DNA of 64,000 nt. It comes from Drosophila pseudoobscura. Its lineage: Eukaryota; Arthropoda; Insecta; Diptera; Drosophilidae. The position numbers were made by a program, and so were the translations under genes. The notes beneath the pieces were generated by a model. That model saw only the letters and a program-made list of their open reading frames with translations. It ran no database searches and was not told where the DNA came from. The stretch covers positions 19,167,001-19,231,000 of the forward strand of contig NC_046683.1 of NCBI RefSeq assembly GCF_009870125.1. The letters run 5' to 3'. Shown one piece after another: positions 1-9,597 of the stretch; position 1 is the stretch's first letter, and every line of letters starts with the position of its first letter.

Positions 1-334
1 AACGTGCAGCTCGTGGTGAACACAACCGCACTTGGAAAACGCTCAACTTCCCAACAAACTAAGCGCTCACAAATGATATCGCATACGAGTCAAATGCGAG
101 ACTTAACCCGACAAAACGCTCGCAATCGGACCCGCATTCGATATAAATATGATACAGAATTCTGTTTTTGGCATGTGTGCTTGTGTGTGTGATGATTGCC
201 TTGTTTGCACTTGATATTGCCTTTTCTTTTGGCGGCAAACGCCTGGAGAGAAGCGCTTTCGCGTGCTTTCGGCGCCGCATGTCCGGATGCTGAGAGAGCA
301 CTGGCGTCACTCTCTATGTTGCTTGAGTGGACCC

Positions 335-1590
335 CTACTCCTTCTGCTCCTTCCGCCTTCTCTCCAGCGACATAAGCGTTCGCATCACGATAGAGGCGAA
401 CTCCGCAGCCGCTTCCCACCTCTTCGGGTCTGCCAGCTTCAGCGGTACCACAGTCTCGGTGCTGACCCTAGACCCTGCTGCTGCCTCCAGTGTCTGACGC
501 TCATGGTCAAACCTGTGGCAGTCGAAGAGGACGCTCGTCACGTCCTCCCCAATGCCTGTGTCACACTCGGGGCACCATCCCTCTGTCTCGTGGCCAAAGC
601 GCTTGAGGTAACCGCGGAATCAGCAATCTCCGCTCAGTGCCAGGGGTGAGGTAGAAATCTACCTGGCCGCGCTTCCTTTCAACCATCTGTCAGCTGCCAT
701 CTGTCCAAGCTGATCCTTCTGGCGGCGTCCTTTAATTCCGCTTTGGAGCGTACCTCAGCTGCGCTGTCCTGCATTGCGTCATGGATATCCTTCCTCTCCC
801 TTATCAGCTCCCTGGGCGGAACTTGCCCGGCAATGACAAGCGCAGCTTCGCCCGGAATGGTCCGGATGGTCCGGAACGAGCACGCGATCCTAATGGCGCA
901 CAATCTGTACGTTGCCTCCACTCCTCGCATATATGTAGCTCCTCACCTTCGCGGCTTCTGCCCACACTGGTGCAGCGTAGAGCATCTGCGACGACACGAC
1001 GCTCGTCAGCAGTTTCCTCGCTGCCTGCTTTGGGCCTCTGGTGTTTAGCAGCATCCTGGATAGCGCTCCCGCGGTCCCACCGGCCTTCGTGTGGACGTAT
1101 TCCAGATGCTCATGAAGGACAGGCGCGTGTCGATGAGGACTCCTAGATACTTGATGGTTCGCGGTCCCACCAGCCTGCACTCTGGCGGTCTCGACCACTT
1201 TACGGCTGGATATTAGGACCGCCTCTGTTTTTTGGGCCGCCACCTCCAGCCTCGCGGCGGCTAGCCACGCCTCAACTGCTTGTATGGCGACGTCCGCAAA
1301 CTCCTCCACTGCGGCTAGTTCATTCGTTACTGCCACTATTGCGACGTCATCAGCGAATCCCACCAGGTTGGTGTTAGCTGGCACCGGGATCCTTAGGACC
1401 CCGTCGTACATGGCGTTCCAGAGCAGGGGTCCCAAAACGGAGCCATGTGGGACTCCGGCTGAGACTTCGTGTGCCCTGGAGCCCTGACACGTGTCCATTA
1501 TCAGCATCCTTTTGCTGAAATAGCTGCGCGCTATATTTAGTAGGTAGCCCGGGATGTTGAAGGACGTCAGTGCTTCCAGCGTCCGGGTCC
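335..1590 (-). pseudogene. Non-LTR retrotransposon reverse transcriptase fragment (R1/LOA group)
   Basis: This is the 3' half of the polymerase ORF of a non-LTR retrotransposon, which would copy element RNA at a nicked target. Reading leftward from 1,507 the frame shows the RT block GVPHGSVLGPLLWN followed by the catalytic FADD box, typical of the R1/LOA lineage. The frame breaks near 890. The C-terminal end reappears at 541-335 with a DVTSVLFDCHRF stretch, the usual cysteine/histidine motif after RT in this group. The RT start (motif A region) is missing: the sequence jumps at about 1,590-1,615, through a GCCGGTCAGTC-rich repeat, to the endonuclease part. It is clearly dead. The exact family (R1 or LOA) is uncertain. 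Confidence 0.8.
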
Positions 1591-1615
1591 AGTCGGCCGT
1601 CGGCCGGTCAGTCGG

Positions 1616-2041
1616 TCAGTCGGCCCTTCGTTCAGAAGGATGACGTCCAGAGAGGCAAAAGCCTCCAACACCGTGCGGCCTCTGGCGTTTGTACGGGAGG
1701 ACCCCCATTCCAGGGACCCCCGCCCAGGCGTTGAAGTCGCCTCCGACTACGACGTTGTTCCGTGAGAGGCTGGGTGCCAGGTAGCAGCTGTAGAACCATA
1801 TGCCGCCTACATACCCTCGGACGAAGCCGTCTGCCGACTTGGTGTCGCGCAATTGTGGCGCGTCGACGCCACAAAGCCACAGGGCCGTTTTGCCAGTGAG
1901 GTCCGTGGCCCAATCGCTGCTGCTGCCCACCTTATGCGGTTCGCTGAGGAGTGCCACCTCAGAGCCAAGCTCGCGCACCGTCTGCGTCAGGAGATCCTGT
2001 GCGGCCCTGCAGTGATTCAAGTTGAGTTGAATCAACTGCAT
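1616..2041 (-). pseudogene. Endonuclease domain of the same non-LTR element
   Basis: This is the N-terminal apurinic-type endonuclease of a non-LTR ORF2, which nicks the target to prime reverse transcription. The start MQLIQLNLNHCRAAQDLL matches the conserved opening of R1/LOA endonucleases, and VVVGGDFNAWAG is the catalytic GDFNA box. The frame then runs out in a non-homologous tail at 1,616. It lies directly upstream of the RT fragment on the same strand, so the two are pieces of one element with an internal deletion. The middle of the domain looks shortened: the EPH box passes to the GDFNA box with little between. Confidence 0.75.
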
Positions 2042-2453
2042 AACGTCCTGGATTTGCCGACACCGACCACACGAACGCTAGATTGTGTGTGTGGGCGTTT
2101 GTTTTTGATGTACTTGGCGGCAATTTTCTAACATAGAGGCTCCTATCCCTGAAGCGGCGTTCGAACTCTACTAGCTTCGTTTCTAGGGAACTCTCTGGCG
2201 AGTCCATTTCTTCCAATTCCGCATCCCCCTCTGACTCGAGCATTGACTCAAAAACGGAAAAATTTACGGATGTGTTCCTTCCAAGGGGCTTGGTGTATAT
2301 ATCAGAGTCAGATATAAGAGACACGTATTTACCACCCGCTTCGGCACATGTTTCTATTGCCGAATTGTCCATTATGTGCGTCGTCAGTGTTGGGGCAAGT
2401 GCGTCCATGGAGTGGCCTGGTCCAGTGACTTCAGTAGCCTTGCTTTTAGACAT
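1959..2453 (-). pseudogene. Possible ORF1 (gag-like) remnant upstream of the endonuclease
   Basis: An open frame of about 165 codons begins at an ATG at 2,453 (MSKSKATEV) and overlaps the start of the endonuclease frame. It is rich in Ser, Glu and Asp and shows no zinc knuckle or other domain that I recognise. Position and strand suggest the beginning of ORF1 of the R1/LOA-group element, fused by deletion to the region before ORF2. The tail from about 2,140 downward is probably not native protein. This is inference from context only. Confidence 0.35.
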
Positions 2454-2611
2454 CGTTTTTTCAGCAGCTTGGTTCCAGCTGCATGGTCCAGATGAATAAA
2501 TTGGCTTCACTGTATCACTGGCGTTGATTTATAATGTTTTTAATTGCATTAATTGCAATATTTTAGCACATAAACTTCTTTGTCCCGATTTATGTATAAT
2601 ACGTACGATTT

Positions 2612-3832
2612 ATGTATATTACGGAGGCTCCAGATTTTCGGAAAAGGAAAAAAGAAAATGTGGTACTGGAATTTTTAAAATCAGCACTTAATGGTGACAT
2701 ATCAAAAGAAATGTCCACAGCATTTGTTGAAACCAGCAAAAATATTTGTTATCGGTTGACAACGAAATGGAAAATATGCAGGTCAAATATAAAGATGTTT
2801 CAACGGAAATATGTGGATTGGCTTTAAAAAGCCTTAAAGTCAGTGGGACGCCCTGTATTGTTATATACCAAAAAAGGTCGCAGAGCACAAAGAAGGCAGG
2901 CTGCAGATCTTGTTACATCAGAGAAAGGAAACATAAATTTATTGATTCAAGCGGCAAGCATTGCCGCACGAAAGCGAGGCAAACACGACCTCGCTTTTGT
3001 GCTAAAACTTCTCTGTGTATGCCCAGAGAAGGCCAAAATAGTTCGCGAGGCTGTGCAGGACCCAGTAGGAAAGCCGACCCCGATCTCCCCTGACGAGGCG
3101 TTAGCCCTGCTTCTCGACAAGGATCTTAGCAAAGAGAAGTACTGTGCAATAAGGGAGCAAACAAAACGGAAAAATTGCGACATATATCCTTCATATCACA
3201 AAATTTTGGACCAAAACAAAGACTGTCGGCCGAATAACATTTCCACAGTGGAGACAGAAGCAGAGATCCCGCTTCAAAGTCTTCTAGACCACACTGCAAG
3301 TAGAATTGTTTCATTACAAGATGAAGTTATTTTAAATATAATGGAAGAGCTTGATATGTCTTTCATGCCAATTGCCAAAAAATTTTTCAAAATTTAAACA
3401 GTTCTTCTATAAAACTACGGAAAAAATGATTGACAAATACCCTTGGTTACCAATGACTGCAACAGTTCACAAAATTCTGGTTCATTCAAGTGATATTATG
3501 GAAAGCACTGTTCTTCCTGTAGGATATTTTGGAGAGGAGGGCGCTATTTTATATATTTATTATATTTTGCACGGAAGTGCAGCCGAATGCAAAATTTTAC
3601 AGACGTGTTCCACCGAGCAATGGATACATTAGATCCTATTATTTCATCGGTAAATCTAAATAGACGTATTCAGAGACAAAACAGAATAAACCTTCCAACT
3701 GAAGTTTTGGAAATGTTATCAAGCGAAGGTAGCCCATTAGAAGACCACGGTCGGAATGAAGATGATTATGATAATAATTTTTTTGGATTGCAATGGAGTA
3801 TGGAAGTGGAAAACGAAGAGTATGAGGCTTAA
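2612..3832 (+). pseudogene. Unassigned transposon-type protein, frameshifted
   Basis: Several frames join into one decayed protein. The first piece (2,612-2,827) runs into the second (2,843-3,397) by a frameshift near 2,825. The second contains a Lys/Arg-rich start and the stretches NCDIYPSYHKIL and IPLQSLLDHTASRI. A third piece (about 3,405-3,540) has KYPWLPMTATVHKILVHSSD and LPVGYFGEEGA, and a fourth (about 3,590-3,832) ends in an acidic tail. A loss of sequence near 3,545-3,590 removes the region after the EEGA motif. The pattern looks like a protein repeated in insect genomes and carried by a DNA transposon, but I cannot name the superfamily. No terminal inverted repeats were seen. Confidence 0.5.
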
Positions 3833-4179
3833 ATGTAGGTGTGTATAATCTGGTAAACTAACTCCAGCACAGTTAGAACAAATGTAAATCTTTTATATTT
3901 CAGAGCCACTTGACAAAAGCGTTCTCCCCTTTACGGCAACCTTTAAACAATTATTTTTTTGACTTAGATCACAATTTTTGTTTATATTTAAGTAAAAAAA
4001 TTTCTTTTAGGCATCCAACGCCTCTATTTTTAATAAAGATGTTGAAAATATGTTCAAGACTTGTTTTTCACTATAACTAATAATTTAAATATGCATTATT
4101 AAAAAGAGGGGCGGTGCCACACCCATTTTTTTCTTAAATCCACGTCTTATTGATTATATAAATCCAATACAAAAAACTA

Positions 4180-4450
4180 AATTAAAATTTAATTCCCGTT
4201 CGGGAGTTATTAATTTTGGCCAACAAAAGTGGTCTTTCGGACCATAGTGGGACGGACGGACGGCCGGAGAGACGGACAGACAGACAGGGCTCAATAGATT
4301 CGGCTTTTGATGCTGATCAAGAATATATATACTTTATGGGATCGGAAACGATTCCTTCTAGACGTTACACACATCCATGTTCACCACAAATCTAATATAC
4401 CCCAATAGTATTGGGCCAATACTAATTTTGAGTCGGGTATCGGGTATAAA
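4180..4450 (+). repeat. DINE-1/mini-me type repeat, core and 3' end
   Basis: This block has a GACGGACGGACGG-type microsatellite and then the conserved core TTGATGCTGATCAAGAATAT, followed by a run ending in GGGTATAAAAA. The same core recurs at about 21,810, 22,130, 38,870 and 59,890. These are the hallmarks of the very abundant DINE-1 (mini-me, Helitron-derived) repeats of Drosophila. Only the 3' half is recognisable here. It abuts the leader of a CACTA transposase at about 4,450. The stretch 3,833-4,180 before it is AT-rich with no gene visible. Confidence 0.75.
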
Positions 4451-5366
4451 AAGTGAGAAAACAAATTAATAAATAAACTATAAACAGGTACGTGCAAATA
4501 TATTATATATTTTAAATAAGATGATGAGCAATAGACATTTGCGTGGACTCCGTAAGATTGAAAGGGAAGCTAACCTTGCAAAGTTAGCGTTGTGCAGGGA
4601 AGAAAAAGTGGCAGAAAAAGTGGAAGAAAATTAAATTCTGATAGAAGGAGAGGAATTCATCAATGAGAATCCCAAAATTCAGCCAAATGAATCGTCATTA
4701 AATGACAAACTTAAATTGACAAAAGCTTAGCATAGACCAACGCGTGAATGTGCATTTGATTAAGTAGGTATTTTGAAAGGGGAAACTATATGTATATGAT
4801 TGTCCGTTTTATAAATCAAAACGCCAGCACAGAGGTGATATTCAGTTAGTTGGTGGAGGATCTTATCATCACATAGGCCTATCCTGGCAGCTGGTACGAC
4901 ATTTTCAGAATATAGATATAATAATAGATATAAAGATGTAATGGAAGACAGAATCAAAGAAACGCATTTCAGATATGTAAGTTAGCGTTGCTAAATAAGT
5001 TCATTCCGAGAGAGTTTGCGCGTAAGCCTCGATCTTTAGATGAATTGTGTAATTGGAAGACCGCGGAGTTTAGACAATTTTTGCTTTACACGGGAATTAT
5101 TGCCTTCAAAAACGAATGTACACACAGTACACAGTATATTGCACGTAAAGAAGACCGTGGAACAAATCGGATATCCGATTTCCGGCTCCTCGTGTGCATT
5201 TGAGAACTATTTACAAACTTTAAAAAAATGTGTCCGAAAGCCTAGTACAATTCTTGAGAAAATATTTTTAAAAATTTTTGAAGACAGAATAGAAAAAAAA
5301 GTTCACAAAAATCCTAAGTGTTATTTTAATAGTTTTTTTTTTTTTGTCAGTAAAGGAACTAGATCT
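4451..5366 (+). pseudogene. CACTA (En/Spm, TNP2-type) transposase remnant, internally deleted
   Basis: Two ends of a CACTA-type transposase gene remain. The 5' end carries a leader at 4,451-4,521 and an ATG at 4,522 that opens a Lys/Glu-rich N-terminus (MMSNRHLRGLRKIEREA), soon broken by stops. The 3' end at about 4,985-5,340 encodes FIPREFARKPRSLDELCNW, the motif after the central domain, with fragments of later blocks in other frames. The same protein is seen in better shape at 19,270-20,778 and 29,477-30,115 on the minus strand, and the alignment with those supports the call. A LOA retrotransposon is inserted at about 5,364-5,370 inside its 3' part. Confidence 0.75.
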
Positions 5367-5455
5367 GGTCTGATGAGCTCGTGAGGTAGCTCAAAGGGGG
5401 CCTAGCTGAGGCCACCGGACGGGTCGCGGGTTGCTGATAGCGAACGGCATACCTC
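5364..5455 (+). ncRNA. Candidate HDV-like self-cleaving ribozyme at the 5' end of a LOA-type element
   Basis: Complementary segments occur in the order expected of the HDV double pseudoknot: P1 TCTGGT (5,364-5,369) with ACCGGA (5,414-5,419); P2 GAGGTA (5,383-5,388) with TACCTC (5,450-5,455); P3 GGCCT (5,399-5,403) with AGGCC (5,409-5,413). P3 is immediately followed by the 3' strand of P1, as in the known fold. A P4 hairpin is possible within 5,424-5,445. HDV-like ribozymes are known at the 5' ends of R2 and LOA-type retrotransposons. Against it, the joins P1-P2 (13 nt) and P2-P3 (10 nt) are longer than usual and the catalytic C is not certain. Confidence 0.35.
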
Positions 5456-5867
5456 GGTACGTCAGCTGCGAGTACCGAAATAAGCAGTCCCGGACAGCCA
5501 GCGGGTGATAGCTAGGTAGCAGCACTGACGATGCGCTTGTGGTGCCGCCTCAATAACACAGTCCCATCCATACACAATACCTACCCACATCCCAACCCCC
5601 ACACCCACCTCACACCGGGCCGGACTAAGTGTGTTACTCGACCCGTGCCGAGAGTCAGCCTGGCTGGGGGCCCGGTATAAAAACTAGCCCAGTCGCTAAC
5701 GGAGGGCTCAGGGACTTGGCAGCCCCCTGTTCTAATGATGCCTTACCCGGGCAACGTGGATCTCTGCCCGGGCTGACCTTTCCCTTTCTCTGCATCTCGT
5801 GGGAACAAGATGTATAACAATAAAAACAAAACCAACAAAAAAAACAAATGAGTGCGGCGCTCCCCAA

Positions 5868-7157
5868 ATGCCAACTGGGAGCAATACCAAGCTCGGAAAG
5901 GCAGCGGCCCAAAGGCCTGGCCCAACCGGCTCTATAGTAGGGAATACCTGCAAGGTGGAAGGTGCCTGTGCGAACCCGAGGGGGTCCCATCCCGAATCCG
6001 GTGTGGGTGGCAAGGTAACTCCCGAAGCTGACACCTTGGAAGGAAAGCTAAGCAATATTGCGGCTGCCCGACCTTCTGGTAAAGCGGAGGGGGTTGACTT
6101 GCCGTCGACAAGCTCCCAAGCCAGACGCTACACATATGCCGAAAAGAGGAGTGCAGGGCACATACTCCGTCGGCAACACGCCAGCAGTGAAGCCAGCCCA
6201 TCAGCCGACTGGCTGAAGAAGGTGGAATGGGCTTCGGCCGTGCTCCCGGAGTTCACCTTAGAACAGAAAAAGGTGGCTCCCCAAGCCAAGAGGCAGCGCT
6301 CGCAGGAGACACCGGGACCGGTAGCAAAGCGCTCCAGAGTGCTGCCAAATGTCTCCTTTGCGCAGATTGCCAAGGAGAGGACGCTAATTGGTGTCCTCGA
6401 CAAAGGCAGCGCAGAGGGTAGAATCCCAAGGAGTCAGTGGAAGTGGGTGGAAGCGGCACTGGCCGACCGCTGCTTCGAACTCCTCGACAAAGACCCTGGA
6501 CCTCCGCCAGTCTGCAAGGACATGGGGTGGTTCCAGGGCAATATTAAGATAATTGCCTGCGAAGACGAGCGCTCTGTAAAGCTTTATAAAACGGCGGTAG
6601 CGCAGGTCGGCGAGGACTATGCTGGGGCGAAACTCGTCGCAGTCGACTGGAGCGAGGTGCCCAGCAGACCGAGGGCCAGAATTTGGGTGCCGGCTACCTT
6701 TAAGGAGCCAGAACGCATCCTCAATATGCTGCAGAGATGCAACCCAGGACTACCAACCTCAGATTGGAAGATAGCCAAGGTTGAGATGACACAAGGGCCG
6801 ACTAACCAGGCAGTGCTCGTTCTCAATAAAGAGTCGCTGGCCCCGATAGAGGCAGCAAAAGGAGAGCTAAACTTCGGCTTCAGCTCGGTCACCATCAAGG
6901 TGTACAAATCGAACGCGGCGGCCGCGGCGCTTCCTGTCGTCAACCCAGACGTGCAGGATGTCGTTGCGGAGATCGAAGCGCCTGACGACGAGCTGGAGCC
7001 AGACCAGGAAGGCTTCTCCTCAGATACAGAACTGATGCTCGACTTCGAGTCAATGTGCCGAGAGAGAGTCTCAGATGACTCGGACGCGGACATCACGGTG
7101 GTGGAGAATCTTGAAGATGGTCCTAAGGATCCTTCAAATAAATCTCCACCACTGTAA
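5868..7157 (+). CDS. ORF1 (gag-like, DUF4780-type) of the LOA-type element
   Basis: The frame encodes an intact 429-residue ORF1 product. It would bind the element RNA and form the ribonucleoprotein needed for retrotransposition. The first in-frame ATG is at 5,868; the open frame extends to 5,799 without an ATG. The N-terminal half is rich in Lys, Ser and Pro with basic patches such as KRQRSQ. The C-terminal half has WKWVEAALADRCFELL, the start of a globular RNA-binding-like domain seen in LOA ORF1 proteins, and an acidic tail. No CCHC knuckles are seen. It overlaps the start of ORF2 by about 80 bp. It is intact even though the rest of the element is broken. Confidence 0.7.
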   Translation: MPTGSNTKLGKAAAQRPGPTGSIVGNTCKVEGACANPRGSHPESGVGGKVTPEADTLEGKLSNIAAARPSGKAEGVDLPSTSSQARRYTYAEKRSAGHILRRQHASSEASPSADWLKKVEWASAVLPEFTLEQKKVAPQAKRQRSQETPGPVAKRSRVLPNVSFAQIAKERTLIGVLDKGSAEGRIPRSQWKWVEAALADRCFELLDKDPGPPPVCKDMGWFQGNIKIIACEDERSVKLYKTAVAQVGEDYAGAKLVAVDWSEVPSRPRARIWVPATFKEPERILNMLQRCNPGLPTSDWKIAKVEMTQGPTNQAVLVLNKESLAPIEAAKGELNFGFSSVTIKVYKSNAAAAALPVVNPDVQDVVAEIEAPDDELEPDQEGFSSDTELMLDFESMCRERVSDDSDADITVVENLEDGPKDPSNKSPPL

Positions 7158-7999
7158 AGCAGCATCGGCTGCTCTCATACTCCGCCTAGACGCAAGCGGA
7201 GCCGACGTAGTCCTGATCCAGGAGCCTTGGGTGGTAGGAGGCAAGGTCTGTGGATTGTGGACGAGGGAATACAAGATCATTGTATCCCAAAATGAAGGTA
7301 AAATCCGTACCTGCATACTTGCTAGAAAGCACCTAAATATCTTTCTGCTCCATAATTATAGCGATGGCGATAACATGGCGCAACCCTAGAACTAAAAGGA
7401 AATCATCTCAGGCTGGTGGCGTCCTATATGGCCCACGAGGAGGATGATCCTCCGAACGACCTTGTTCGCAAAATAGCCAGCGACAGCGAAAGGACGGACA
7501 AAGACCTACTTATAGGTTGCGATGCCAACGCCCACCACACCCAATGGGGGAGTACGGACACGAATGTAAGGGGTGAGTCACTGTTCAGCATCATCCTGAA
7601 CTCAAATTTTTTCATATGCAATCGGGGTAACGACCCCACATTTATAATTAAAAATCGGCAGGAGGTCATTGACCTCACGCTAGTGTCAAGCAAACTGCTG
7701 GACACAATCAAGAGCTGGAGAGTCCTAGGAGACCACTCCTTCTCGGACCATAGGTATATCGAGACGATATTATCCTTCAATATTCCCAAACCAACCGACT
7801 ATATCAACCCCAGAAAAGCCAACTGGGAAAAATATAACACAACCCTGGAGGATCTACTCCCTCCTAACGCCCCTAATTGCCCGAACACTGAAGACAACCT
7901 AAACCGTCTTGTGTACAGGTTTACGGATGCGTGCAACAAAGCCTTCAAGGCAGCATGCCCTTCTACCAGACCAAGGGGGAAAAAGAAACCCGCCTGGTA
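7075..7999 (+). pseudogene. ORF2 endonuclease of the LOA-type element, frameshifted and truncated
   Basis: This is the N-terminal endonuclease of ORF2. The first piece (7,075-7,389) has the conserved ILQINLHHCKAA opening and the LIQEPW catalytic box. A frameshift between 7,385 and 7,416 leads to a second piece holding LLIGCDANAHH, DLTLVSS and LGDHSFSDHRYI, the remaining active-site boxes. After a Lys/Arg-rich linker the frame stops at 7,999 and the downstream DNA belongs to a different element. No reverse transcriptase follows. The nearest matching RT sequence in the window is at 23,467-24,700, in a separate 5'-truncated insertion. Confidence 0.8.
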
Positions 8000-8620
8000 G
8001 GAGTTTATAACTAAGCCCAAAGATTTCTGGCAACAGGTGCTATTTTCCGATGAAAGTAAATTCAATATTTTCCGATCGGATGGATTCCAAACAGTGTGGA
8101 GAAAGACAAATACCGAGTTCGACAATAAAAACATAACTCCAACTGTTAAGCATGGTGGTGGAAGTGTCATGGTGTGGGGTTGCATGTCTGCTGCTGGTGT
8201 GGGTGAATTGGTATTTATAGACGGCATAATGGACAAAAATATCTATCTGAATATTTTGAAGGACAACCTAAAAAAAGTGTCGAAAATCTAAATTTACCAA
8301 ATTCCTTCACATTTCAGCAAGACAACGACCCCAAGCATTCGGCCCATATAGTCAAAATGTGGCTTACTTACAATACCGCCCATGTTCTGCCACACCCACC
8401 ACAGTCCCCGGACCTCAATCCAATTGAACATTTGTGGGAGGAATTGGATAGGCGCATTAGAAAGCGGGCTATAAGGACAAAAGCCGACCTAAAACAAGCC
8501 TTAATGGAAGAATGGCAAAATATAGGGGAGGAAACTACTAAAAAATTAGTAGACTCGATGCCAGCTCGCTTATCGGCCGTCATTAAGGCTAAGGGATTAA
8601 ACACCAAATATTAAAAATTT
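8000..8620 (+). pseudogene. Tc1-like transposase, C-terminal catalytic half
   Basis: This is the DDE catalytic part of a Tc1-family transposase, the cut-and-paste enzyme of these DNA transposons. VLFSDESKFNIF carries the first Asp, FQQDNDPKHSAHI the second, and PPQSPDLNPIEHLWEEL holds the third acidic residue (Glu of a DD34E triad). HGGGSVMVWG is the family signature. The DNA-binding N-terminus is missing because the LOA element joins at 8,000. A frameshift near 8,285 separates the first two Asp boxes. AT-rich sequence follows, with GTGCCAATAATTTTG near 8,654, which resembles a Tc1-like terminal repeat. Confidence 0.85.
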
Positions 8621-9590
8621 TTTACATATCTTATTTTTAAGTTTTTCTTGGGGTGTGCCAATAATTTTGTTCATCAAAATATACCTTATTTTTTAGTTTT
8701 TTAATTTTTACTATTACTATGTTTAAGTTTTTGAAATAAGTTTTTTGTTTATGTATAATAAATACTTTAATCTCTTTGTTCAATATACTTTTTACGATTT
8801 ATTTTCATTCCAAGGGTCACACGGTGGCCAGAAAGTTTAAAAAGCTTACTGTGCCAAAAATTTAGTTCGTCACTGTATATACTGTATGGTTAGTGACTTT
8901 ATATTCCGTGGGCCACGTGAAATTGAAGCAGCGCAGCGCTGTTCTAGTCGGCTGTGGCAGATCCGCATGGTTCTTTTGCTGCTCCTATGTACATATGTAT
9001 ATGTTTCGCTGTCGGCGCTCTCTCTGCCCGCTTTCGGATTCCGTCGCTTTGGTTCTGCCCGAAGTTCGGGCCTCTTCTTGCCGTTACTTTGTATATATAT
9101 GTGTATGTGTATGCCGTTTTTTTGTCTGGGCTGTGGAAATCTATGGATGGCAGCTGCGCCTAGTGATGGAATGTTTTGTGACTATTTTTGAGCAGATTTT
9201 TTAAGCTTTTGATAGTCACCAAAAAAGTGGAATAAAATTAGTAAAAACCAATGTAGACAAGTTGTAAGGTTTTACATATATGTATGTATTTCAAATAAAT
9301 TGTCAATCGCGCGCTTTCCGACGGGAATGTGGAAAGACAAAATGTAGATGCCGGTCGCACCTTGAATACTCTCATGGATAATTATTCTAATATAAAGTCT
9401 GTGTTTTCATGATAAGAGGCCTATTTGAAAACTGAAAATACGTTTTAAGCTATACTGTAACTGAAAAGGCTATAAAACACGAAGCCCTTTTAACTAAAGT
9501 GACAGCTAATATTGAACGAGCACAAGCCTCAGGGCTCAAATAATAGAGCTGTTTTCAGAAGACTGGGAGTCGACATTAAGAAAGTTCAAG
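8621..9590. other. Non-coding interval between Tc1-like and P-like fragments
   Basis: No convincing gene is present. The left part is the AT-rich 3' flank of the Tc1-like fragment. The piece at 8,880-9,180 is less AT-rich and holds CATATGTATATG-type short repeats. Open frames there are low-complexity and overlap in all frames. From about 9,430 the sequence probably begins the decayed P-like element, with no readable frame before about 9,595. Confidence 0.5.
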
Positions 9591-9597
9591 ATAAAGA

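Larger units (their letters stand above)
5367..7999 (+). mobile_element. LOA/Bilbo-type non-LTR retrotransposon, 3' truncated
   Basis: The element keeps a roughly 500-bp GC-rich 5' UTR (5,367-5,867), ORF1 and the endonuclease part of ORF2. It then ends abruptly at about 7,999, where a Tc1-like transposase sequence continues. Reverse transcriptase is absent. The 5' boundary is supported by comparison with the CACTA copy at 29,440-29,500, which continues with CACTA sequence where this one switches. An ORF1 with a DUF4780-like domain plus an ORF2 opening with an endonuclease points to the LOA clade (Bilbo and Trim of the obscura group). That placement is from memory of the families, not a search. 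Confidence 0.75.

Noticed and set aside
5370-5396. CTGATGAG followed by CTCGTGAGG, resembling a hammerhead ribozyme core
   Set aside because: The required GAAA after stem II is absent (CAAAG instead), and stems I and III cannot be formed. The HDV-like pairing explains the region better.
5868-7157. ORF1 of the LOA element as a host gene
   Set aside because: Position directly before a non-LTR endonuclease and overlap with it show it is the element's own ORF1.
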